Part shown: positions 32,338-55,259 of the stretch, one piece after another
Layout: the number at the start of each line of letters is the position of its first letter
Numbering within the stretch: position 1 is the first letter of the stretch
From: Lycorma delicatula
Taxonomy: Eukaryota; Arthropoda; Insecta; Hemiptera; Fulgoridae
Direction of reading: 5' to 3'
NCBI RefSeq assembly: GCF_047948215.1
Contig: NC_134455.1
Span: 301,462,147 to 301,526,146 of the forward strand
DNA: 64,000 nt
Program-made: the position numbers and the translations under genes
Notes under the pieces: generated by a model
Seen by the model: only the letters and a program-made list of their open reading frames with translations
What the model was told of the DNA's origin: nothing
Database searches by the model: none

Positions 32338-32519
32338 GAACAGTGGATCCCTTCTGTAGCAAGGCTAGCCGCCGGGGTACACCCCCACTCCAGGGCTACT
32401 AACCTTGGAGGTCCTATCCGGTACTCCGGTGGAACCGGCATATGTCCTGGCAGAGAGCGGATGCGCAGTCTCTGCACTGACTCCAGGCCCCTACACACCG
32501 AAGCTTTCAGGGCTCCCAT
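32334..32519 (-). CDS. Conserved upstream ORF overlapping ORF1 by ATGA
   Basis: A 61-codon frame in the 5' UTR (MGALKASVCRGLESVQRL...) whose TGA overlaps the ORF1 start as ATGA (32,334-32,337). The same frame and overlap occur in units 2, 3, 4, 7, 8 and 9 (24,345-24,530; 26,867-27,052; 29,588-29,773; 37,362-37,547; 39,806-39,991; 42,240-42,425). In unit 1 it starts further upstream (97 codons, 21,875-22,168). In unit 6 a 1-bp deletion just before ORF1 shifts the frame so that it ends inside ORF1 (34,871). The product resembles no family I know, so it may be a regulatory upstream frame or just an open stretch of GC-rich UTR. The geometry would suit termination-reinitiation. Confidence 0.4.
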   Translation of the reverse strand: MGALKASVCRGLESVQRLRIRSLPGHMPVPPEYRIGPPRLVALEWGCTPAASLATEGIHCS

Positions 32520-32877
32520 GCTCCGAACATGGGCACCTTAACTACATGCTTGCCATCGCAGGGGGCATGTGGACAACGGAAGGGTCTCCGTTACACCTGC
32601 AATAACATTGACCCTGGCCGCCACATCGCCAGCTCTAAGAATGGTATGAATCCATTTCCAAAATCATATGTTACTCCATTACCTGCAGGTAGCCAAAAAA
32701 CCAGTCCGTTTAGTGACCTGAAGTTGGAACCAGGTCAAACTTAACAATGCATAACCGAGGAATTTACTCGGAACCCCGTTAGCCAGCTATATGTGATGTA
32801 CAAAGGTACAGCTGTTACCGCCCTGGACGTGGAACATAGATGTTGTGTTCCGGACGTGGGGATTATCTACCTCAGGG

Positions 32878-37906
<5,029 letters not shown>

Positions 37907-37994
<88 letters not shown>
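37907..37994. repeat. (TTA)n spacer between units 7 and 8
   Basis: About 88 bp, roughly 29 uninterrupted ATT units. Confidence 0.97.
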
Positions 37995-45098
<7,104 letters not shown>

Positions 45099-45113
45099 CA
45101 AGTCTTATAATCT
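45099..45113. repeat. Left target-site duplication of R1-clade LINE
   Basis: caagtcttataatct, repeated exactly at 47,510-47,524. Confidence 0.9.
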
Positions 45114-47509
45114 TTTTTTTATCCCTACTCCCCTGGGCTGGACCTACAATCAAGTATAACTCAGCCTAGGGAGTGTCCATAAAACTCTAACGGGACTTTC
45201 CGCCTACCGGCATTATGTCAGGCATGACAGGTCGGCCCGCTGGTTGGATCTTATCTTCTTGCCTGCCTCAAGCCGCCGGAGTGGGGTAACCAGGCTCGAC
45301 TATATCGTTCCTGGTCCCCACCCAAGAAGCCGGGACTCGGTCTTGACGTCCATGACTCAAATGGAAACATTCCTGAAGGAGCATCTGCACCGAGACTCAG
45401 TCTTTTTCCACATGCGAGGTTCGGGAGTCCCCGTACCTCATCACTACTGCCCATCCGTGCAAGCACAGACAAACAGTAGCTCCGCAGGGGGCTGTCCCTA
45501 ACCCCCATGTCCCCCCTCCATACATCTCAGTCTGCCCTCCAATCACGATAGTCGATCTCCTTCTGCTTCAAGATATCAGCAACGAGCCTCTCGACCTCCT
45601 TCCACTCGCCCACACCCTCAACACAAAGCCAACTGTAGTATCCGGCGTGATCCACCCCAAATGAGACCCCTCCTTCAACTCCACCTCCCAAACCTGTAAA
45701 GATACGCCCCAAACTCTCCGTGGCGAGAGAGAAGTAGGGAGACGTAGCAACCAACGTCCCCAAGCCTCTTCCCATTGCCACGGTTCCAGACGAGGAATAT
45801 GTCGCTGAGTCCAAGCACCTGTATATGACGCATCCCAGCACTCTTGCCACTCCTGGAAGAGAAGGGATTCAGAGTCAGCCTTCTCTATCCCTTCATATAT
45901 CCTCTTGAACTTCAGGACCCGGAAACGGATCGGTGGGACACCCGCCAACACCTCCGCCTCAACTGTGGACACCTTCCTATAAGCAGCCTCAATATTCAAC
46001 GCTGTCCGCCGCTGGAGCGATTCTAGCCGCCTCACATTCCTCTTCCTGTTCAACGCCTCGAACCATGCTGGGACAGCATATAAAAATATTGATGTCGCGG
46101 CCGATAGAAGTAACCTCTGCTTGGCCGCCTGTAGCCCCCAAGCCCCATTAGCCGAAAAAAAGTGTCATTGGCCCTCTTTGCTTTGCTAGATACTTCCACA
46201 ATATGCTTTTTGAATAGGCTGATTGGTTCAAACCATACTCACCCAAGTACTTCACATGTTGCAACATAACCATTCGGAAGCCATCAACCAGAACGGTGAT
46301 GTCCCTGATTCTGCGGCGACCCACCACTGCAAGAAACTGTGTCTTCCGGCGCGCCAGCTCCAAGACCCTGGCCTGAAGCCAAGCGGTTACCCGTCGTACC
46401 GCTGAATTTGCCAGTCGTTTCACATCATCTTCCGAGCGGCCGGCTACCAACAACGCCAAATCACCAGTATAAATAAGCACAGACACCTCCCTTAGTACCC
46501 CAACCTGAAGATCCCATCAAAGACTAGGTTCCAGAGAAGAAGACCTAATACCGACCCCTGGGGAACACTTCCTTGCATTTGGAATCGGACATTCCCCTCC
46601 TCCGTCACCGTCAGCAGATCTCGTTCATGGAGAAAGTCATTGAGTGCCGCCATCAAGTAAGAACTGATGTTTCTCTCCCTGAACTCCTCCATCACAGTCG
46701 ACTAGGGTGCGCTATTAAAAGCATTTTTTACATCCAGGAGGACCATCAAGGGTATCTTTCTAGTTCTCCAAGTGTCCGCCCTGCACGATCCAATCCATTC
46801 CACCTCTCTACGGATTGGTGCAATCCTTCCCTTGAAAAAGCCATATTTGGCTTGTAAAAAACCTCCACAGTTCTCTAATTTAGTCCAAATCCTTTCTGTT
46901 AATGGTCCCTCGTATAACTTGCCTAAGAAAGGTAACAAACCTCGGCCGGTAATTCACGGCATGGCCGGCAGGCGCCAGTTTTTGAATCAGAAGAATCCTG
47001 CCTTGCTTCTAGGATCTAGTAAAGCTGCCCACCCCCAATGCCTTATTCAGGGCCTCTAGGACAAGTCACGGGTGAGCACTGGTCAGCTCCTTTAACAGCA
47101 TACCAGATATGCCATCCAGCCCCGGGCTCTTCTTGACATTAATCCTTGATGCTGTCCATATCAGTTCGTCAATACCAAACCTCCTCTCTTCATTGCCGAA
47201 CTTGTCAGTATGAGGTGACTCTTCGATCTGGAAGATATCAAGGATCACTCTTAAAGTCTGCCCTCTGGTTAGTATAGGGAGGGTTCTACTGAACTTCTTC
47301 ATTAACACTTGATACGCCCTCCCACACGGGTCGTCATCCAGTTCGTTCACCAGCCTCCTTCAGGTCTCCCTCTAGGCTGCCTTAATTGCTGCACAAAGCT
47401 CAAACACGGTATGAAGATTCCGCTCCCGCAACCTGGCCAGGACGGTCCCTCTGCGTCGTTGTAATTTTCAAGGGCCGCAGACGGTTAAACGACGACCGCC
47501 CTAGATCAC
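45114..47509 (-). mobile_element. 5'-truncated R1-clade LINE insertion
   Basis: A 2,396-bp GC-richer insert with a perfect 15-bp target duplication and a short A tail (plus-strand T run 45,114-45,120). It contains the reverse transcriptase and C-terminal part of ORF2 and a 3' UTR of about 130 bp or more. It is truncated upstream of the reverse transcriptase, so the endonuclease and ORF1 are missing. Confidence 0.9.
45500..47480 (-). pseudogene. R1-clade LINE ORF2 (reverse transcriptase) remnant
   Basis: Decayed ORF2 spread over several frames. In order on the minus strand: NELDDDPCGRAYQVLMKKFS (linker before the RT, 47,066-47,350); KKSPGLDGISGMLLKEL (fingers); MVLLDVKNAFNSAP (RT motif A, 46,702-46,938); QMQGSVPQGSVLGLLLWNLVFDGI (motif B region, in 46,492-46,695); LIYTGDLALLVAGRSEDDVKRL (motif C, 46,148-46,486). 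Motif C should read YADD; here it is YTGD, so a catalytic aspartate is lost. The C-terminal part, LESLQRRTALNIEAAYRKVSTVEAEVLAGVPPI (45,568-46,053), is the typical R1-clade region after the thumb. Not functional. It is a different clade from the array ORF1, so it is unlikely to be that element's missing ORF2. Confidence 0.85.
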
Positions 47510-47524
47510 CAAGTCTTATAATCT
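47510..47524. repeat. Right target-site duplication of R1-clade LINE
   Basis: caagtcttataatct, identical to 45,099-45,113. Confidence 0.9.
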
Positions 47525-50098
47525 GGACAAAACAATCTTGTAAAATATGTACTTAACATGAACTTTTATTAAACTTTACACTGTTCTGAGCATTATTTCG
47601 GGGTACAATAAGCGTTAAAAAAAGTTGTGCCTACATTATTTCCTTCTCTTTCTTCTGTACAGTAGTAAAATGGAAAAAAATCACCATTTATTTATAAAGT
47701 TGGCCCAGTTTAAAAGCAAGAGTAAGTTAATGCAACTAGAACTTAAAATTTCAGTTCACTTAGTCTACTCGTGATGAATATACAGTCACATCCCTGAGAT
47801 AAAAATATTAGTAATGTTAATGTTTTTATATGCAAGTAATCCATTTTATTTTTTTATTTTTCTTATCTTACTGCAAAAAATAATTGTACTGACTTTCTTA
47901 TTAATTACATTTTTTTTCTTTTGTGTCAGTTAATTTATATATTTGAGCATGTTTCTACTTTTTTATGTTATATTGTTTTATTGTATATTTAACTGTAGTT
48001 ATATTTGAAAACTTTATCTTTTTTTATAATAGATGCTCTCTCTAAAATCTTTCAGTAGTTAGTTTATTAGTTTAAAACAGTTAAAAATTTAATCCTACCA
48101 TTACTTTTTCGTACACATATATTTTGCTCGTATAAAATATGTATTAAGAAATAAAAGTATATAGATAAAGAAAAACATCACATGTCATTTTAAAAGCATT
48201 ATAAATAGGTAAAACCGCGTATAATTTTTTATTTATCAATAATAAATAATATGATAAAAAATTATGTGTTTAATTATAGTGTAGGAATATTTGTTAATTT
48301 TTTAGAGCCTGAAAATAATTAATTTAATTTACAGATTTATTTTTAAGAACATAATCTGTATAAGGTTTAAAATAACAATTAAGTTATGATTAATTTAATC
48401 ATTTCAAACGAAGCACTGAGAATTTAATACTTTCCTAAATTTACAACAGCAAAACAGCTCTGCAATAAATTATACTAGTTTGTATTGTAGGCTATTTTCT
48501 ATATACAATATACTAAAAGTAGTAGCTTTTATTAATACTATAAATACATTTAACTAGAATATCCGTCGAAATTATAAATATGTATACATTATTGTCACAG
48601 ATAAATGTGGTCTTGGTATTTTACAGTTCTATTGAATATTATGTTAAACTAATGCATTACTAAAACCACGGTATTATTGTTCTGTACTATAATCGATTAT
48701 TGTCGTAAAATTTTTATGTTTATAACTCGGCCACAATTTATACAACCTCGAATTATATTTGATTCACTAGCTCACTCCATCAACCGTCACAATCCAAAAT
48801 TCTGAATGGAAATTTAAATAATATTTTATTAGTTTTCTTAAACATATGACTCTTATTTTACAGCCAAACATTTTTTTTTTTTTTTTATATAAAACTATTT
48901 ACTGAAGTAAAAAAATAATATTTTAATACAATTAATGTAAGTGGACATAACTTTTTTTAATATCCATTATCTCTAAAATAATTATCTAAACAAGCTGAGT
49001 TTAAAAATGCAAATAAAAAACAGACATTTTTAGCGTACATCAACATATTTTATAATGTTTTCTTTTCTCAACATATAGAAATTATTTATCACTTGATGCA
49101 TGCTACATGCATCAAGTGCATCTTGGTATCCCAGTAGACAGTCAAAATAATATTTTTAAGCATTTTTTAGCAGATTAGATATTGGTTTTTGTAGACTTTT
49201 CGTGGTGAATTCTCCGCAAACTTAACAAAAAATATTTGGAGAATTTTTACAAGCCCGATTTTTATTTATTGTAAAATTCAAAATGTTTTAATAAATGAAA
49301 GTAAAATGAAATATTACAAAAATACTTATTTAATCATAAAAATAATTAAGTTTTAACATAAATACTTAATTACTTAAAGTACTTCATAAAATTGTTTCAC
49401 CGTGGAGTACAATAAAACACATCGTTATCTATATACACACGCGCACGCACACACAACTTAACAAATCTTGATATTAAATAAAATAATACGGAAAGTTTTT
49501 CTGTAATAAAAATATTTCACTAAATTTATGGCATCACTTACGAAACAACCTATAATATGTGTATGATAAAATAACTACCACAACTAAGAACACAGCAAAT
49601 CATACCAATAGCTGAACTCACACTGAAGGAAATTTCATCTCGTTGAATTACTCATTACTTGACTCACTGACATGTCTATATATGTCTGGCTTGACATGAA
49701 ATAACATCATTTGATTGTTATGAATAAACTATAGGTCTACAGCATGCATCACAATATAAATCAGATGTAAACAAGCAAACATAGAGACGAACTAACTTAT
49801 TTGTATTGTTTGTTTCACGAATGGTGGAACAAATAAATTGAAGGGGTTGTAACTTAAGAACGTTTGTGATGAGTTGTTTCGGAATACATATTTAGATTAA
49901 CTATATAAAATACTGCATACAATACCTACTCCCTTTTAGTTCCAAATTTTATAAATTATATTAATAATGATGAAAAAACGTACATATAGCATACAGAATA
50001 ATAATTCAAATAAGATTGGTTTAATGACAGTTAAATTATAAAAACCACAATACAGTCCAATTCACTAATGACTACTAGAACCTAATATTGCATTAAAC
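47525..50098. other. AT-rich non-coding stretch
   Basis: No gene or element recognised apart from the palindrome at 49,090-49,118 and a short CA-rich stretch near 49,435-49,455. Confidence 0.55.
49090..49118. repeat. Perfect 13-bp inverted repeat (hairpin)
   Basis: cacttgatgcatg, loop cta, then its exact reverse complement catgcatcaagtg. No T run follows and no gene is near. Confidence 0.9.
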
Positions 50099-50215
50099 AC
50101 AAGATAACACTAGAAAAGTTCATACAATTCAATTTTTACAAATATTATTATTTTTTCTGTTTGCAGTAGAGATACACTTTATGAATGAATATAATACTGT
50201 CACTTTCAATACTGT
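50099..50215. repeat. Direct repeat flanking a SINE, copy 1
   Basis: cacaagataacactagaaaag and the following roughly 100 bases recur at 50,542-50,672 with small differences. Confidence 0.8.
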
Positions 50216-50420
50216 TTACCAATAACTCACCGAAAAACTTACTGCATTCACTCACTGTTCACGCTGAAATACTCGTGACTTACTCTTCACTCGTTACCAC
50301 TCACAGTTACTGACATCGCCGTCACCGCAACCGTATTGAACTCGGATCACGACTGTGCTGAATACGGCCTCGAAGAACTACTGGTCGTTCGCTGGTCCTT
50401 AGCAGTATTTATATCCCCTA

Positions 50421-50540
50421 TTCAGGTATCCAGGTTCGTATAAAAGTAACTGCCTTTACTAGGATTTGAATGTTGGAACACTCGACTTTGAAATCAACTG
50501 ATTTTCAAAGACGCGCTCACAACTAGAACAACCCGGTGAG
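50421..50540 (-). mobile_element. tRNA-derived SINE fragment (family A)
   Basis: On the minus strand this aligns with the 5' part of the SINE at 1,459: ccgggttgttctagttgtga (box A region), an atcagttgat inverted arm, and attcaaatcctagtaaag (box B region). It is clearly diverged and lacks the family's 3' end. Confidence 0.75.
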
Positions 50541-50541
50541 T

Positions 50542-50672
50542 CACAAGATAACACTAGAAAAGTATAAAGTTCATGCAATTCAATTTTTGCAAATATTTTT
50601 ATTTTTGCTGTTTGCAATAGATACCCGATACTTTATGAATGAATAGGAAACTGTCACTTTCACTGATTTTTA
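50542..50672. repeat. Direct repeat flanking a SINE, copy 2
   Basis: Second copy of 50,099-50,215, about 443 bp away, starting one base after the SINE end. Confidence 0.8.
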
Positions 50673-53511
50673 CAACTAACGAAATAAGCCATCTTTTATT
50701 TATTGCATATTTTTAACCAATTTTTTTTAATTTTTTCCTAGATATAAAAAATGTAGTAGTAGTAGTAGTGCCAAAAAAAAAATACTTTGAGATAGTATTG
50801 TGGGTAGGGAAGCCGATCAAAGTTTAAAAATATCAATAATTTTTTTTTTAACTTTTTTGGTTTATATAAACAAACAATAAAATTTTACAATAGAATTTCA
50901 TCATAATTCAAGCCCCCTCCGCAAGAAAAGTAATTTCTAGTTAATTTTTTATTGATTCCTCATTCTTCAGTGGATTTTTTAAAATGTTAAATGGAAACGT
51001 GATTTTTTAAACGTAGAAAAAACAAAAAAAAATTTGTAAGGTGATTTTGGAGAAACGAGCAGAAAAAAATACTGATTTTTTTTTTTTTTTTTTGAATCGA
51101 TTAAACAGCTTTTGGTTTATTTAAACATACTATGTGATAATTTCACGATAAATTTCGACATAAATTGTCCCCACCCCAAAATAGATTATTAGGAAACTTT
51201 TTTCATGTAATATTTTTACTATGTAAAAATAAATAACCAGTGCCAGGAAGTATTATTTCTTACTTGTCAGATTTATTTTTATACAACTGTTGATTATAAA
51301 ATTACAGAAACTTAAATTAAGATTTTTTTTCGATAAATAGACTACATTTACTGCAGACAGTCTTCAACATACATGCTATTGAATGTATATAAATTAATAA
51401 AATAAATATATATAAATTAAATTTAAATTGGTCTAAATGTAATCATTTGAGTGATTTTATTGTAATAACTATTAATAAAATAAGACGACTGTGAAATATT
51501 TAATTTAATCGGAAAAGATAACCAACATCTTAAACGAAATTGAAATGAATGATAATTATACCACACTATTTTTTTAATTATAAAAATCTATAAAATTTAT
51601 TCAAATGTTTATAGATACAATTCTATCTTTCAATATTTATAATTGTTCGTACTTTTTATAAAATAATTTTTAATATTTCTCTCTTCTATTGCGATGAAAA
51701 TTAACAGGGAATATAGAGTTTTTCACCTGTATTATAAAAAAAATGAGTAAATTTCTTTTAATATTATCAACCTGGCAAGGTATTAAATCTGAAGCTTTAT
51801 GCAAAGTCCAGAAACCGCAGGAGATTCATTGCTGATTTTTTTAACGGGTAGTGTGTTATAAAATGAAAAATGTAATAATAATCTTATTAAATTTTACAGT
51901 AAATAAAAGGAAATAGAAGCACGTATACAAGCATTGCTCTATAAGTGAGTATCTATTATGTGTATCGGAATTTTAAAACGAAACATAATTTTAAATAACT
52001 CGTAAGTATTATTTATTTAATCCATGAAAAATAAAAGTGGGGTTAACGTCATTCAGTCATGAACTGAAGCTCTATTGTATGTGTTTGTACGTAGATAGTT
52101 TATAATAGTATTAAATGATTTCGATAATCAATGTTATCGCAGAACCAACTGTGCCAAAATTCAGTTAAGTGAAAAGAAATTTAACGTGAATCGTCTATGC
52201 TGTTCAATTTCTGAATTCTCTTTTGGATCATTACCGTTTGAATTGGATGTGTAAAAACTATTAAACAACCATTGTGAAAAATTAATTATGGAAGTATTGA
52301 ACCCTTTTTTCCTTTTTTACGGTTACTGCTGTATATTGCAACGAATTTCTTTACAATCGATAACGATGTTCACCCATTCAGCAACTAAACAAATAAATGG
52401 GGAAATAATTGCATCAGTTATCGTTTAATTTTAAAATAAAACAATAAATGGTTAAGCAATAACCTAATCAACAATTAGAAATTATTTTATGGAAAAAAAA
52501 AAACAGTGGATTACATTTTTGTTTTTAAACAGGAAAATGAAAAATAAAAAAAAATAAAAAAATGAAAAAACTTAAAAACTGTTTTTACTTCATTCCATGT
52601 TTAACGTTCATTTATTTCATTTTAATACATTACTAATTTTTCAAGTAACTTAAAACTACATAAGTGAATTTTATTTAAAGTTTGAAATTTCACTTAATAA
52701 TTTTTTTATATTTTCTACTGATTCAGAAAGACTATATTGCTAAGATGTATTAGTTGAAATAATTCGTTCAGTATATAATTTTAATTAATATCAATATGTT
52801 ATTTTATATTGATTTTTTTTTTTTTTTTATTTACAGAATGAATTAGGTATTACTTACTTTATTGAAGATCTTTGTAAATTAAGATATGCATACCGCTGAT
52901 GAAATTTTATAGCCCCAAGATGTATTAGCTAATCTTATTTCGTGAAATTAAAACCAAACAACAGGATTATAACCTTTCTTTAAATCCTAACTATTTAAAT
53001 TTAATCCCCATGCGAAATTATTTACTTTCCTTATGAACTTAACTTCTAGGACACAGTTTAAAGTTTCGATATATTTTGATATATTTAGATCTCCATATAT
53101 TGGGACTTAAACTTTTAACTGGATTTTTCAATCAATTTTATCCATGGATCCTTGTAACCGGTTCATCTAATGAAATCTTCTTAATTACTAAACCTTAATC
53201 GGGCTGTACTTAAGTTATGCAATGTCAAAAATTTACAGGTCAAAATTTCTGACGAACATTTTATTAACATTGAAAAATGCGCAATATTGGCATAATGAAA
53301 ATATTTTTTTTTTTTTTTATTTGATTTTATTCCTTGCACCTTTGATTTTACACTTTCTTGGAGCTGTAGTAAGAAATTAACATAAAAGTATATAAATTGA
53401 GCTATAATATCGCTACTTAACTAGTAGTAACAGATTTAAGAAATTTCACAGATTTTGACAAAAAACGAAATAAAGAATAAAAAAAAAAAAAAATACCACA
53501 ATATGAATACC
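50673..53511. other. AT-rich non-coding stretch
   Basis: No gene or element recognised; several T runs and a short (gta)n patch near 50,753. Confidence 0.55.
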
Positions 53512-53525
53512 AAATAGAGATACAA
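53512..53525. repeat. Left target-site duplication of SINE
   Basis: aaatagagatacaa, repeated exactly at 53,691-53,704. Confidence 0.9.
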
Positions 53526-53690
53526 TCGGTCTCCGTGGCACGAGTGATAGCGTCTCGGTGTTTCATCCGGAGGTCCCAGGTTCGAATCCCGGTCAGGGAT
53601 GGCATTTTCACACACGCTACAAATCATTCATCTCATCCTCTGAAGCAATACCTAACGGTGATCCCAAAGGTTAAACAAAAAAGAAAAGAA
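53526..53690 (+). mobile_element. tRNA-derived SINE, full length (family B)
   Basis: A 165-bp element with a perfect 14-bp target duplication. It has a box A-like tggcacgagtgatagcg (53,536) and a perfect box B, ggttcgaatcc (53,579-53,589), the two internal promoter boxes of RNA polymerase III genes. The tRNA-like head lasts about 75 bp. The tail contains atcattcatctcatcctctgaagcaatacct, which shares the catcctctgaagta motif with family A (1,700 region), so both families may use the same LINE. It ends in aaaaaagaaaagaa. Confidence 0.85.
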
Positions 53691-53704
53691 AAATAGAGAT
53701 ACAA
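53691..53704. repeat. Right target-site duplication of SINE
   Basis: aaatagagatacaa, identical to 53,512-53,525. Confidence 0.9.
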
Positions 53705-53878
53705 CGCAATTTATTCCGTACGAGTCAAGAGAACACCAAAAATAAACTAGCTAACTACGTTAACACACTTCTATATCAATCACTACCAACCTGAATAGGA
53801 GATTAATTTACTAATTGTTAAAAAATGTTACAGCTGAATATTCGTAATTTCATATTGACATTTTTAATAAATTATGAA

Positions 53879-54430
53879 TCTATATATATAAAAATGTTAC
53901 CCGCATCAAAGATTGTTTACATCTATTTTTAATAAATCTATCTATTTTTAATTTGTACATTTTTAATTTGGAAATGTAAACAAAGGAAAACCAATCAGAT
54001 CAATTCAAGACGGCCGCTGTCAAACACAACGACCAAATTTCTTTGAATTATATTTAACAGCAAAAACATCTGTATTTTATTTAAAAAAAAAAAAACACGA
54101 TAAAAAAAGTTTTAGCACGATATATACCGCATCAAAGATTGTTTTCATATATTTTTAACAAATTTTTCTATCTATTTTTAATTTGTACAGTTTTTTAATA
54201 AATAAAAGGCTAATAAATCAGATGGAAATGTAAACAAATGAATACCAATCAGATCAATGCAAGATGGCCGCTGTCAAACACAACGACCAATCACAAAGAG
54301 CCCATATGGCCGTTGCCAATGTAAACAAAATCTCTTGATTAAGTAACAAATCTCTTTGAATTATATTTAACAGCTAAAACATCTGTATTTTATTAAAAAA
54401 AACAAAAAAAAACACCAAAACAAAAATTAA
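53879..54430 (+). mobile_element. Helitron-derived fragment with internal direct repeats
   Basis: It begins tctatatatataaaaatgtt after an A, the usual Helitron 5' end (TC next to an A/T target). Two repeated blocks follow: cgcatcaaagattgttt (53,902 and 54,128; also in the Helitron at 55,260) and ttgaattatatttaacagc (54,044 and 54,357), with gtcaaacacaacgacc in both copies. No 3' CTRR end was found, so the right edge is uncertain. No coding. Confidence 0.6.
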
Positions 54431-54544
54431 AGCCACCAAGATGGATGACTTACAGTAAATAAATTAAAACACCCAACTTTCTTATACCCCAGATAGACTT
54501 AAGACTATGCAAACAAAAAAAGTCGAAATAACCAAATACACAGA
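54431..54544. other. Short non-coding gap
   Basis: Nothing recognised. Confidence 0.4.
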
Positions 54545-54667
54545 AAATAATATCCCTACATAATGAATGATTTATAGCGTATGAAAATGTTATGCATGAA
54601 CGGGATTCCAACTCGGAACCTCCGGATTAAAGTCCGAGACGTTACCACTCGCGCCACGGAGGCCGGC
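54545..54667 (-). mobile_element. tRNA-derived SINE fragment (family B)
   Basis: On the minus strand it shares ggcctccgtggcgcgagtgg and the box B region gttggaatccc with the SINE at 53,526. Similarity ends after aaatcattcat, so the 3' part is missing. No target duplication was seen. Confidence 0.75.
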
Positions 54668-55259
54668 AAACATATTCGTTAGGAGCCGAATAAAAACACG
54701 ACTTACCAATATGGCGTTGTGTGTCAAACCAATTTTATACGGACTATAATTACTTTTAATACGTGAAACCCTTTGCAATGATTGAACATTAACTTAAACC
54801 TCTTCAAAAATTATTCCTTTTGAACTAAGCCACATTTTGATATCATTGTTTTTCTATAACACGGCTGGAATTCTTTTCGTTGAAAGATAAGAAGCGTTGT
54901 TGAAGACAATAACCTAATTCCCTTCCGAAGGACGTAATACACCGCTGCACTATTTCTAAATAATTCAAATTCGTGTAATTTTTTTACGAATCGCGTTTTT
55001 ATCAAAATCTCACCTTTTTCTCAATTGACCTGCGTGGTTTTGTTTTCTTTGGAGACCGTAATTCATTAGTAGATTCATACTCGAGAATCATGTTGTACAC
55101 TGAAGCAGTACAATTTCTACTTACGTTAGCAGTTTATTAACATCTGAAATCAACGCCGTTTGATTATTCTGTAATTTGTAAACATTACTCTGCTTTTGTA
55201 AGCATTTAAAATGATGTGTTTTTTCGCACGACTTAAGGGCTTTTTTCGCAGCCCACAAA
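54668..55259. other. Non-coding stretch
   Basis: No gene supported; short minus-strand frames at 54,811-55,005 and 55,150-55,335 look like chance. Confidence 0.45.

Noticed and set aside
45114..47509. R1-clade ORF2 as the missing ORF2 of the array element
   Set aside because: Its 3' UTR ends differently (agtagggataaaaaaa rather than ccctaaaaacctc-poly(A)), it has its own target duplication, and R1-clade RT does not match an I-clade/jockey-like ORF1.
53526..53600. Possible functional tRNA gene
   Set aside because: A perfect box B is present, but the sequence continues into a SINE body with a flanking 14-bp target duplication and does not fold as a complete tRNA by eye.
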